Below, piece after piece: positions 14,523 to 21,293 of a stretch of 22,337 bases of DNA (position 1 is its first letter; the number at the start of each line of letters is the position of its first letter). Below the pieces are notes generated by a model that did no database searches, was not told the DNA's origin, and saw nothing but the letters and a program-made list of their open reading frames with translations. The position numbers and the translations under genes are program-made. This DNA comes from Firmicutes bacterium CAG:882 (GTDB lineage: Bacteria; Bacillota; Clostridia; Lachnospirales; Lachnospiraceae). The DNA is taken from assembly GCA_000435595.1 (NCBI GenBank), contig FR895405.1, positions 1-22,337 of the forward strand, given 5' to 3'.

Positions 14523-15446
14523 TTATCTGTCTTCAGGCTTTACTGCTATGTTTTTCTTCCAGTTGTCAATCATCATACTCGTAAGACTTATATCATCATC
14601 GGCAACCGTGATTTCATCAGCCGTATACCATGCCGCCATCGACAGCTCATCCCTGTCAAGCTTAATCCTGTCCGCACCGTCAAGCTCTGCATAGAAGCCG
14701 AGTAAGAAGCCTCCGTCCATGCCCCACGGCTGGCTTGCAAAGTACGAAACATTCTTCACCTGAACTCCGACCTCCTCGAACACCTCACGTCTTACGGCAG
14801 CCTCCGCCGACTCACCTATCTCCACAAATCCGGCAATAAGTGCATACCCCTTGTAATCCCTGCCGTTGTACTTTGTCATAAGAAGATGTGTTCCGTCATG
14901 AACACCTACTATGACAGCCGGAGAGATTCTCGGAAATATCAGGTTCCCGCACTCAGGGCATCGAAGTGCCCTCAGTCTTGTATCGTGAAATGTTCCGCTT
15001 CCGCATCTCCCGCAGTGTGAATTGTCCCTGTACCAGCAGTGAAGATGATATGCCGTCATCAGTGTGAACACTCTGTACTTCGGCTCGGCATGTCTTAATG
15101 CCTTATAGTGTTCAAAGGAATACCCAAAGGCTGCCCAATCCGGCTCATCCTCCCCATTGTGGTGCGTTATGAGAAAATATTCTTCATTGTCTATCGAAAA
15201 AAGGTACCTGTATTCTGCTGCATATTCCTTAATCTCTCCGTATCTCGGAAAGAACACATCCCCTGCCGGTACATCTTTTTCAAGAAGGCTTGCCGACTCC
15301 TCAGGTATCTCTCTCGTTCCCTCACACGCCTCATGCCCCGTCAGCACATAGCTGTCCTTAAATATAAAACACACCGCCTCATCGGACGGATTTTTGTCCG
15401 CGTAATAATTATTATCGTATTTTCTTGGTAAAATATCCTGTAACAT
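14523..15446 (-). CDS. nudC: NADH pyrophosphatase / RNA decapping Nudix hydrolase
   Basis: A 307-residue NudC-type protein. The zinc ribbon is CGRCG and CPECG (C145, C148, C163, C166). The Nudix box GFVEIGESAEAAVRREVF followed by EEVGV lies at 206-228 with all catalytic glutamates. The NudC-specific SQPW motif is at 238-241, though the residues after it (GMDGGFLLGF) differ from the usual SQPWPFPxS. Family members split NAD(H) into NMN(H) and AMP and remove NAD caps from RNA 5' ends. The N-terminal domain is shorter and more divergent than in E. coli. The ribosome binding site is weak (AGAAAGAG). It starts 31 bases after the S66 peptidase gene and is probably in the same transcript. Confidence 0.92.
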   Translation of the reverse strand: MLQDILPRKYDNNYYADKNPSDEAVCFIFKDSYVLTGHEACEGTREIPEESASLLEKDVPAGDVFFPRYGEIKEYAAEYRYLFSIDNEEYFLITHHNGEDEPDWAAFGYSFEHYKALRHAEPKYRVFTLMTAYHLHCWYRDNSHCGRCGSGTFHDTRLRALRCPECGNLIFPRISPAVIVGVHDGTHLLMTKYNGRDYKGYALIAGFVEIGESAEAAVRREVFEEVGVQVKNVSYFASQPWGMDGGFLLGFYAELDGADRIKLDRDELSMAAWYTADEITVADDDISLTSMMIDNWKKNIAVKPEDR

Positions 15447-15477
15447 TGTTTTTCTCTTTCTTATGCCTGTGACTTTT

Positions 15478-16527
15478 CTACTGATTGGTCATCTTTATGG
15501 AAATATCATTTCCGAACGAACTTACCTCGGCATGGCTTCCGCATATAAGCGGCATCATCGGGGATAAATGACCTATATCCGTATCCATTATTATAGGAAC
15601 CTTGTACTTTGAAAGTATTCCCGTCACGGCATTATACTGATTCATTCCCATCATATCGGTGCCGAAGCAGAGCGGTCTGCCGATAATAAAGCCCTTAACA
15701 TGCTTAAACCATCCTGCATGCTCTAAGTTCCAGAGAGCGCGCCTTATTCCCATCACATTCAGGTCACATGCCTCCAAAAACCAGATAATTCCCTCATCGG
15801 CATACTTCTCATTGAACTCCGCAACCTTATCAAAATTCGTGCCGGCGAGATTAACAAGGCAGTCCATACAGCCTCCGACAAGCCTTCCTGACAGGTACAC
15901 CTGATAATCCCTCGCCATGCTTCCGCCGACACCCGGAATATAGTAATACAGTTCCCTCTTCTCCGTCAGATTGTATGGAAGAAGCGGATGCTCCTCATCC
16001 CTTATTCCTTCCCGCTCCCACATAGGATATCCGCTCACCGTATCCTTCCTGCCCGTAATCACATCATACGCATCCCGGACCGATTCGTGCCAAGGCTCCA
16101 TTCCGAACGTGGCTGCACATGGTGCATATATTGATGCCACGTCACACATCGTCGTGAGCAGGAACGTAAAATTGGTATTGTCAGAAAAGCCCATGTACCA
16201 CTTGGGCTTTGCCGCCTTAATCTTCTCGAAGTCAACATAATCGAGTGTCTCACACATGAGCTCACCGCCGCCGCACGACATGAGCACATTATTATTCTCA
16301 CTGCAGTAATATTCCGTGAGTTCTTTTCCGCAATTCTCAGGTGTTGAGCTTATACCGATTCCGTCACCCGCATAGCAGTTAGGGCCTATATCAAAGCTGT
16401 GTCCCAGCTCTTCTAATTTCTTCTGTGCATTGATAAATGCAGTCTTGTAAGGTTCTGTATTACATCCAAACGACGGTGCCACAAATCCGATTGTTCCATC
16501 GGACTTTAAAAATTCAGGAAAACGCAT
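15478..16527 (-). CDS. LD-carboxypeptidase family S66 (LdcA/MccF type)
   Basis: A 349-residue S66 peptidase with the catalytic serine in MGFSDNT (Ser115), glutamate in FLEACD (Glu252) and histidine in DTDIGH (His320), the Ser-Glu-His triad of the family. The length and the internal region fit the MccF-like branch slightly better than short LdcA enzymes. Family members either trim the terminal D-Ala from murein tetrapeptides or cleave microcin-like or other amidated toxins; which applies here is not clear. There is no signal peptide, so it is cytoplasmic. Transcription probably starts near 16702, giving a roughly 175-base leader that contains a hairpin-rich family A-like sequence. It is the first gene of a pair with nudC. 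Confidence 0.9.
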   Translation of the reverse strand: MRFPEFLKSDGTIGFVAPSFGCNTEPYKTAFINAQKKLEELGHSFDIGPNCYAGDGIGISSTPENCGKELTEYYCSENNNVLMSCGGGELMCETLDYVDFEKIKAAKPKWYMGFSDNTNFTFLLTTMCDVASIYAPCAATFGMEPWHESVRDAYDVITGRKDTVSGYPMWEREGIRDEEHPLLPYNLTEKRELYYYIPGVGGSMARDYQVYLSGRLVGGCMDCLVNLAGTNFDKVAEFNEKYADEGIIWFLEACDLNVMGIRRALWNLEHAGWFKHVKGFIIGRPLCFGTDMMGMNQYNAVTGILSKYKVPIIMDTDIGHLSPMMPLICGSHAEVSSFGNDISIKMTNQ

Positions 16528-16553
16528 CTTTAAATTCCTCCATAAACCAGTAA

Positions 16554-16654
16554 AGCGGACATTCGCAATCCGCTTTCGCTACTTGCTCATGAACGCAGTT
16601 CGCATCCCCATTACCCACCGCTTAGTGCTCTACACACTTGAAGCGGGGGATTGC
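16554..16654 (-). repeat. Family A-like hairpin region in the S66 leader
   Basis: Several nested inverted repeats: AGCGGA/TCCGCT (16554-16574), GCAATCC/GGATTGC (16565-16571 with 16648-16654) and CCCACCGCTT/AAGCGGGGG (16614-16623 with 16641-16649). It shares the block CGCTTTCGCTAC (16571-16582) with family A copies, but the rest does not align well, so it is either a divergent member or a different hairpin using the same block. It falls within the predicted 5' leader of the S66 gene. Confidence 0.6.
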
Positions 16655-16708
16655 TTATTCTGCATTCAAATCCCATGCTGACATTCTGTCAAGGCATCGC
16701 TATATCAC

Positions 16709-16736
16709 ATTATAGCATCGAATTGACACTTTGCAA
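16709..16736 (-). promoter_or_regulatory. Promoter of the S66-nudC transcript
   Basis: On the minus strand TTGCAA (16736-16731) and TATAAT (16714-16709) are 16 bases apart. The -35 half overlaps the divergent yitT promoter, so the two promoters probably compete for polymerase. Confidence 0.6.
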
Positions 16737-16751
16737 TGATTCGTTTATACT
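16723..16751 (+). promoter_or_regulatory. Promoter of yitT
   Basis: TTGACA (16723-16728) and TATACT (16746-16751) are separated by exactly 17 bases, about 40 bases before the yitT start codon. The -35 box is a perfect consensus. Confidence 0.8.
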
Positions 16752-16789
16752 TCGTGATTGCATAAAACTTATGAACGTGAGGTTATTAT

Positions 16790-17680
16790 ATGTCACATAT
16801 CAATTCAAAATCAATACAAAAAATAATAATGATTCTGCTCGGGAATCTGCTCTACTCATTTGCCATAGCATTTTTTATTCTTCCAAGCGGACTGATTACG
16901 GGCGGTACAACAGGTATTGCGCTGTTCGTCAACTATCTGACCGGACTTGACATAAGCCTGTTCGTCCTTATTTTTAACATAGTAATGTTCATTGCCGGAT
17001 TAATTATTCTCGGAAAGACATTTGCGCTCTCGACCGTCTTAAGTTCAATAGCTTATCCGTTCATGCTGTCATTTGCACAATGGCTCAACAGACTCACGGG
17101 CGACCTCACACATGACCTCATTCTATGCACCATATTCGGCGGTCTGTTAATCGGCATCGGTATAGGCATTGTTATCCGCGCCGGTGCATCGACCGGAGGC
17201 ATGGACATTCCACCTCTTGTGCTCAACAAGAAGTTCGGCATAAATGTATCCGTGTCACTCTATGCATTTGACTTTACAATACTGATTCTTCAGATGTTCT
17301 TCTCCGGCCGCGAGCAGATACTCTACGGCATACTTCTTGTATGTATATACACTTTTGCACTTGAAAAGGTTCTCATAATGGGAAAGAGTAAGACTCAGGT
17401 AGAGATAATAAGTGAAAAATATAAAGAGATAAATGACCTGATTATAACCCGCTTTGACCGCGGCACTACAATATATCAGGCTACCGGCGGCTTCACGGGC
17501 AACGAAGCTCACGCTGTCCTTACGGTAATCAACAAGCGTGAGCTTTTCGCCATACAGGAGGCAGTCATGAAGCTTGACCCTGCCGCCTTTATCATAATCA
17601 GCCAGGTTAACGAAGTGAAAGGACGAGGGTTTACGCTTCAGAAGAAATATCCTGAGGACACTCATCCTTCGCATAAATAA
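16790..17680 (+). CDS. YitT family membrane protein (DUF161 + DUF2179)
   Basis: A 296-residue protein of the YitT family. The N-terminal two thirds contain about five hydrophobic segments with the family signature LPSGLITGGTTGIAL near the start and RAGASTGGMDIPPLVLNKKF in the middle. The C-terminal domain (about 205-290) is the soluble DUF2179 domain, with TIYQATGGFTGNEAHAVLTV and ending near VNEVKGRGF. YitT proteins are common in Firmicutes, often in several copies; a transport role is suspected but unproven. GAGG lies eight bases before the ATG. It has its own strong promoter, divergent from the S66 gene. Its 3' end overlaps the oppositely oriented GNAT gene by 50 bases. Confidence 0.92.
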   Translation: MSHINSKSIQKIIMILLGNLLYSFAIAFFILPSGLITGGTTGIALFVNYLTGLDISLFVLIFNIVMFIAGLIILGKTFALSTVLSSIAYPFMLSFAQWLNRLTGDLTHDLILCTIFGGLLIGIGIGIVIRAGASTGGMDIPPLVLNKKFGINVSVSLYAFDFTILILQMFFSGREQILYGILLVCIYTFALEKVLIMGKSKTQVEIISEKYKEINDLIITRFDRGTTIYQATGGFTGNEAHAVLTVINKRELFAIQEAVMKLDPAAFIIISQVNEVKGRGFTLQKKYPEDTHPSHK

Positions 17681-18380
17681 GCTTCTCCATGAGAAGGAAT
17701 TTACCTTTTCTGAAGTAGGCATCGCCGGCATATCTGTATCCGGCATTCTCATATAGCTTGACCGCACGAGGGTTCTTCGTAAATACATCAAGACGTATTG
17801 ACGACCAGCCCTCTTTTACTGCCTGCTCATCAATATGCTTAAGCGTTCCTGCTGCAATCCCCATTCCCTGATATTTTGGATTGACACACAATCTGTGAAG
17901 AACCACATAGTCATCGGAATCATCCTTGAAATCGCCGAACTTATATGCGCTCTCCTGTTTCCTGTTAATCGTGTACACGGCAGTCAGGTCTCTGCCCTGC
18001 TTCACAAGCGTAAGCGTCCCCTCCCTTATATCCTCCCCGACATCAGCAATTGAGGGATACACTTCATCCCACTGGTCAATTCCGTTCTGAGCCATATCCT
18101 CCTTAACAGCATCCAACAGCTCCATCACGGCATCCTTATCACTCTCCTGTGCCTTCTCATAGAAGAACATTGTCTCCATAAAATATGCCCTTATCTGGCT
18201 GCATGCGCTGAGCACCATGATAAGCGGTATGAGTATACCGAGAACAGGACTGTAAAGCACCTTCATAACACCGGCAAGGGACAGAACGGTAAGTACCAGA
18301 ATGATAAGCGAAACCGCCCCTAAAAAGCTCCACATTATCATATTATATTTCTTGATTTTTAAGTTGGTTTTATTGTCCAT
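17631..18380 (-). CDS. Membrane-anchored GNAT acetyltransferase
   Basis: A 249-residue protein with two N-terminal hydrophobic segments (about 15-37 and 44-60) and a C-terminal GNAT domain (about 72-235). The acetyl-CoA binding motif is visible in LCVNPKYQGMGIAAGTL, and the final strands in LDVFTKNPRAVKLYENAGY, both typical of the family. It should transfer an acetyl group from acetyl-CoA to an unknown amine. The membrane anchor is unusual for GNAT enzymes and suggests a membrane or cell-surface precursor substrate. The ATG at 18380 follows GAGG by seven bases; a TTG six codons upstream overlaps the binding site and is rejected. The last 16 codons overlap the end of yitT on the other strand. 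Confidence 0.85.
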   Translation of the reverse strand: MDNKTNLKIKKYNMIMWSFLGAVSLIILVLTVLSLAGVMKVLYSPVLGILIPLIMVLSACSQIRAYFMETMFFYEKAQESDKDAVMELLDAVKEDMAQNGIDQWDEVYPSIADVGEDIREGTLTLVKQGRDLTAVYTINRKQESAYKFGDFKDDSDDYVVLHRLCVNPKYQGMGIAAGTLKHIDEQAVKEGWSSIRLDVFTKNPRAVKLYENAGYRYAGDAYFRKGKFLLMEKLIYAKDECPQDISSEA

Positions 18381-18453
18381 AAGCTTCCTCTTTTCCAATA
18401 TTTTTCCGTTTTATTCATTATACATTTTTTCTTCCTTCATTTCAATTTAATTG

Positions 18454-18482
18454 TTGCTTTTCAACAACTATCGCGGTAGAAT
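18454..18482 (+). promoter_or_regulatory. Probable promoter of the GGDEF gene
   Basis: TTGCTT (18454-18459) and TAGAAT (18477-18482) are 17 bases apart, about 45 bases before the start codon. The -35 box overlaps a small palindrome, TTGTTG-CTTT-TCAACAA (18451-18467), which could be an operator. Confidence 0.5.
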
Positions 18483-18527
18483 ATTTATAGGTAAAGAGTA
18501 CTATTTTTATTAGGGGAGATGACACAC

Positions 18528-20183
18528 ATGAGAAAATTTACAGCATACTTACTCTCAATGATTTTAGCATTTTCTTTTATGTTCAGCATACACACCAATG
18601 TCTATGCAGATACGGAGGATGACGAGTACAGGATTCTGTTTCTGAGTTCATATTCATACGCGTGGGACACGGTTCAGATTCAGATTGAAGGCATCAAGCA
18701 GGGAATCACCGATGATATCGTGCTTGATTATGAGTTCATGGACACCAAGCGCCTGCCTGATGAGAAGAGCATACAGGTATTCTACGAAGGGCTCGCATAC
18801 AGAATATCCCGTGTCAAGCCTTACGATGCTCTCATTGTCGGTGACGATGCCGCACTCCGGTTTGCGGTCGAACACCAGCACGATATTTTTGAGGGCATAC
18901 CTATAATATTTGAAGGCGTGAACGATATCGAATATGCAACGGAGTTATCCAAAAGCCCGCTTATCACAGGTGTTGTCGAGGCGTTATCCGTTCAGAAGAA
19001 TATCGACTTTGCACTGACTCTGTATCCTGATGCCGACACAGTGGTCGCCATCTTAGACGATTCAGTCACAGGCCGGGCGGAGCGCCGCTCCTTCTACAGC
19101 AATGCTGACCTGTACCCTAATCTTACTTTTTCGGAAATCAACTGCTCGGAGCTCACAACAAGCGAGCTTATCGATGCACTTTCCTCACTGTCGGACAATA
19201 CAATCCTCATATATATAGTAATGACTGAGGATGCAAGCGGAAAGCAATACAACAGCCATCAGTCCATTGACATGATAAGTAAATACGCCGCCATTCCTGC
19301 ACTCAGAATGGTATCCGGCGGTATCGGCGAGGGGCTGCTCGGAGGAAATATTGTTTCCATGGAGCTGTCAGGAAAAATCGCAGCAGAAATGGCAGTTGAT
19401 ATTGTACATGGCAAAGACCCTGCAAGCTACAATGTAGTTATAGACAGTCCTAACATATACTGTATAGACGAAGCCGTGATGCGCCGGTACGGTCTTGACC
19501 TCAAGCTCATCCCTAAAGATGCCGAGATAATCAACCACACACCTACCTTTTGGGAACAGTACCATGTAATAATCATACCAATCGGCATAGTCATACTTCT
19601 GCTTATTGTCGTTATAGGAATACTGTTCTGGCGCTCCGTCAAGCAGTTTTTACGCACCTATGAGCTCACCCTCGAAAAGAACAAGCTTGCCAAGGACTCT
19701 ACCTACGATTTTCTTACGGATCTTCCTAACCGAAGCAAGCTCTACTCCGACTTAAAGGAACTCAACACAACCCATGCCTCATGCGCACTCTTCATATTCG
19801 ACATCGACTGCTTCAAACTGATTAATGACACCTATGGTCATCAGACAGGCGATGAGGTTCTCACTGAGCTAGGCAGACGAATAAGCAGCATCAAGGATCC
19901 CGCTTTCACTCCTTACAGGCTTGCGGGTGACGAGTTTATCTGCATTTTCAAGACACGCGACCATGAAAAGATTGACAAATGTGCCAGACACTGCATGGAA
20001 CTTTTTGAACCCGACTTCGTATTAAAGAATATAACCATCTGCGTCAAAATAAGTCTCGGTATTGCCGTATGTCCTGACGACTGCAGCAATATGGAAAAAC
20101 TCATTGAATGTGCGGACAAGGCTATGTATACTGTCAAGAAGAACGGAAAGAACTCATACGCGTGGTATAGGGATATAAAGTAA
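18528..20183 (+). CDS. Diguanylate cyclase with periplasmic ABC-substrate-binding-like sensor
   Basis: A 551-residue protein. A signal peptide covers residues 1-27 (ending VYA before DTE). Residues about 34-330 form an extracytoplasmic domain like the ABC-type solute-binding sensor family, starting YRILFLSSYSYAWDTVQIQI. One membrane helix is at 346-368 and a GGDEF domain at 392-548, containing DFLTDLPNR, FDIDCFKLINDTYGHQTGDE and the active-site loop AGDEF (466-470). AGDEF is an accepted active variant, so the enzyme probably makes c-di-GMP from GTP in response to a small external ligand. The RxxD inhibitory site expected five residues before the loop is absent (DPAF is there instead), so product feedback is unlikely. 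The ATG at 18528 sits nine bases after GGGGAG; an ATG three codons earlier abuts that site. Confidence 0.9.
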   Translation: MRKFTAYLLSMILAFSFMFSIHTNVYADTEDDEYRILFLSSYSYAWDTVQIQIEGIKQGITDDIVLDYEFMDTKRLPDEKSIQVFYEGLAYRISRVKPYDALIVGDDAALRFAVEHQHDIFEGIPIIFEGVNDIEYATELSKSPLITGVVEALSVQKNIDFALTLYPDADTVVAILDDSVTGRAERRSFYSNADLYPNLTFSEINCSELTTSELIDALSSLSDNTILIYIVMTEDASGKQYNSHQSIDMISKYAAIPALRMVSGGIGEGLLGGNIVSMELSGKIAAEMAVDIVHGKDPASYNVVIDSPNIYCIDEAVMRRYGLDLKLIPKDAEIINHTPTFWEQYHVIIIPIGIVILLLIVVIGILFWRSVKQFLRTYELTLEKNKLAKDSTYDFLTDLPNRSKLYSDLKELNTTHASCALFIFDIDCFKLINDTYGHQTGDEVLTELGRRISSIKDPAFTPYRLAGDEFICIFKTRDHEKIDKCARHCMELFEPDFVLKNITICVKISLGIAVCPDDCSNMEKLIECADKAMYTVKKNGKNSYAWYRDIK

Positions 20184-20211
20184 TAATTACTCTAATATAA
20201 TAATATTTGAC

Positions 20212-20350
20212 GTTGTAAATTTTAATATATTACCGCCGGGCACGCTCTCGCTACATTGCTGCACATAGCGGTGCATAAACAGTTATAATACAACTGTTAA
20301 ACGCCGATGGCAGCAAAGTACCCGGCTTGCAATATAGTAAAATTTACAAC
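20212..20350. repeat. Family A palindromic element, copy 2 (139 bp)
   Basis: The arms GTTGTAAATTTTAATATATT and AATATAGTAAAATTTACAAC pair with a single mismatch. Inside are CCGGG/CCCGG, TTGCTGC/GCAGCAA and ACAGTT/AACTGT, all different in sequence from copy 1 at the same positions but still complementary. The conserved block reads CGCTCTCGCTAC (20243-20254), so the minus-strand tetraloop changes from GAAA to GAGA, still a GNRA loop. It lies in the 270-base gap between the GGDEF gene and the thioesterase gene; nothing else was recognised there. Confidence 0.82.
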
Positions 20351-20453
20351 TGTATGAATCAAAGTTTTCAATTACCTAAATAAAAATGACAAAAATCAGT
20401 GAAGATTAGTGTTAAAAATAATCGAGACATACTGCTAAGAAATGAGGATTAAA

Positions 20454-20948
20454 ATGGATAATTCAAGTGACATTAAAAGACCTGCAAAGCACATATCAGA
20501 GTCAAGAACCGAGCAGCAGTATCTCATCCGCCCTGCTCACATGAACCATTACGGCAGATTGTTCGGCGGTGAACTGCTCCGCTGGATTGACGAGCTCGCG
20601 GGCATAGTTGCAAGGCGCCACGCCAACGCCAACATTACCACCGCAGCCATCGACAATCTGCAATTCAAGGCGCCCGTGTACGCGGGACAGATGCTCGTCC
20701 TCGTCGGTCATGTAACTTATGTCGGCTCGACCTCCATGGAGGTGCGCGTCGACACCTACACCGAGGACTTAGACGGCATCCGCCGCGTAATCAACCGCGC
20801 CTACATCGTCATGGTCGCCATCGATGACAACGGCAAGCCAATCCCCGTTCCCGATATAATAATCGAGACCGAGGAGGACGCGATGGAATACGAAGCCGCC
20901 AAAAAGCGACGCGATATGAGGAAGATGCGGCGCGCTGAGGGGTTCTAA
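20454..20948 (+). CDS. Acyl-CoA thioesterase, hotdog fold
   Basis: A 164-residue single hotdog-domain protein. The helix region NHYGRLFGGELLRWIDELAG (about residues 31-50) is the typical active-site segment of YciA/BACH-type acyl-CoA thioesterases, with the catalytic Asp/Glu in WIDE, and DNLQFKAPVYAGQMLVL follows as in the family. It should hydrolyse acyl-CoA to free acid and CoA in the cytoplasm. The C-terminal 25 residues form a very charged helix (EYEAAKKRRDMRKMRR). The ATG at 20454 has GAGG seven bases upstream; an ATG four codons earlier overlaps that site. The gene is visibly richer in G and C at third positions than most neighbours, which may reflect transfer or expression level. A strong terminator follows. 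Confidence 0.9.
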   Translation: MDNSSDIKRPAKHISESRTEQQYLIRPAHMNHYGRLFGGELLRWIDELAGIVARRHANANITTAAIDNLQFKAPVYAGQMLVLVGHVTYVGSTSMEVRVDTYTEDLDGIRRVINRAYIVMVAIDDNGKPIPVPDIIIETEEDAMEYEAAKKRRDMRKMRRAEGF

Positions 20949-20983
20949 AGGGTGTATTATATGTAACTTATATAATTCAGGTG

Positions 20984-21007
20984 TCAGGACAGGCTGTTCT
21001 GATTTTT
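20984..21007 (+). terminator. Rho-independent terminator of the thioesterase gene
   Basis: TCAGGACA and TGTTCTGA form an 8-bp stem (one G-U pair) with loop GGC, followed by TTTTT. The 5' half is also part of a longer inverted repeat with 21259-21276, so two alternative pairings exist. Confidence 0.85.
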
Positions 21008-21008
21008 A

Positions 21009-21243
21009 TGTGTATATCATGTTATAAATATGCATATCAGCTCCGTTGTACGAAGCAAGTTGTTCTAAGGACTCCGGAAAATGTCTTTCTGCTTCCGCCA
21101 TCGCTGCAAAATCAGCCATCCATGGCTGTTTGCAGCTCAGCCGGCATCCATGCCGCCTGTGGCTGTATAGTGCACAGAGTCATAATAACAACTAAGCTTC
21201 TCCCAAAAGTCGTGATATGCATAAGTATAACATGATACACACA
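21009..21243 (-). repeat. Family B palindromic element, copy 3 (235 bp), candidate structured RNA
   Basis: The arms (TGTGTATATCATGTTATAAA on the left) pair over about 30 bases with few mismatches. The core hairpins are at 21103-21136 and 21142-21155; on the minus strand their tips read CCATGGATGG and GCATGGATGC. The shared blocks CTTCTCCCAAAAGTCGTG and CGTTGTACGAAGCAAGTTGT are present. Outside lies a further inverted repeat, CAGGTGTCAGGACAGGCT (20978-20995) with AGCCTGTTCTGACACCTG (21259-21276), one mismatch. It sits between convergent genes and, on the minus strand, follows the D-lactate dehydrogenase gene. Confidence 0.82.
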
Positions 21244-21293
21244 TATTAAGGTTGTGAAAGCCTGTTCTGACACCTGATTTTTTTATTTATTCA

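Noticed and set aside
20212..20350. c-di-GMP (GEMM) riboswitch near the GGDEF gene
   Set aside because: I do not see the conserved GEMM-I core or its tetraloop receptor, and the element lies after the gene, with an equal copy elsewhere.
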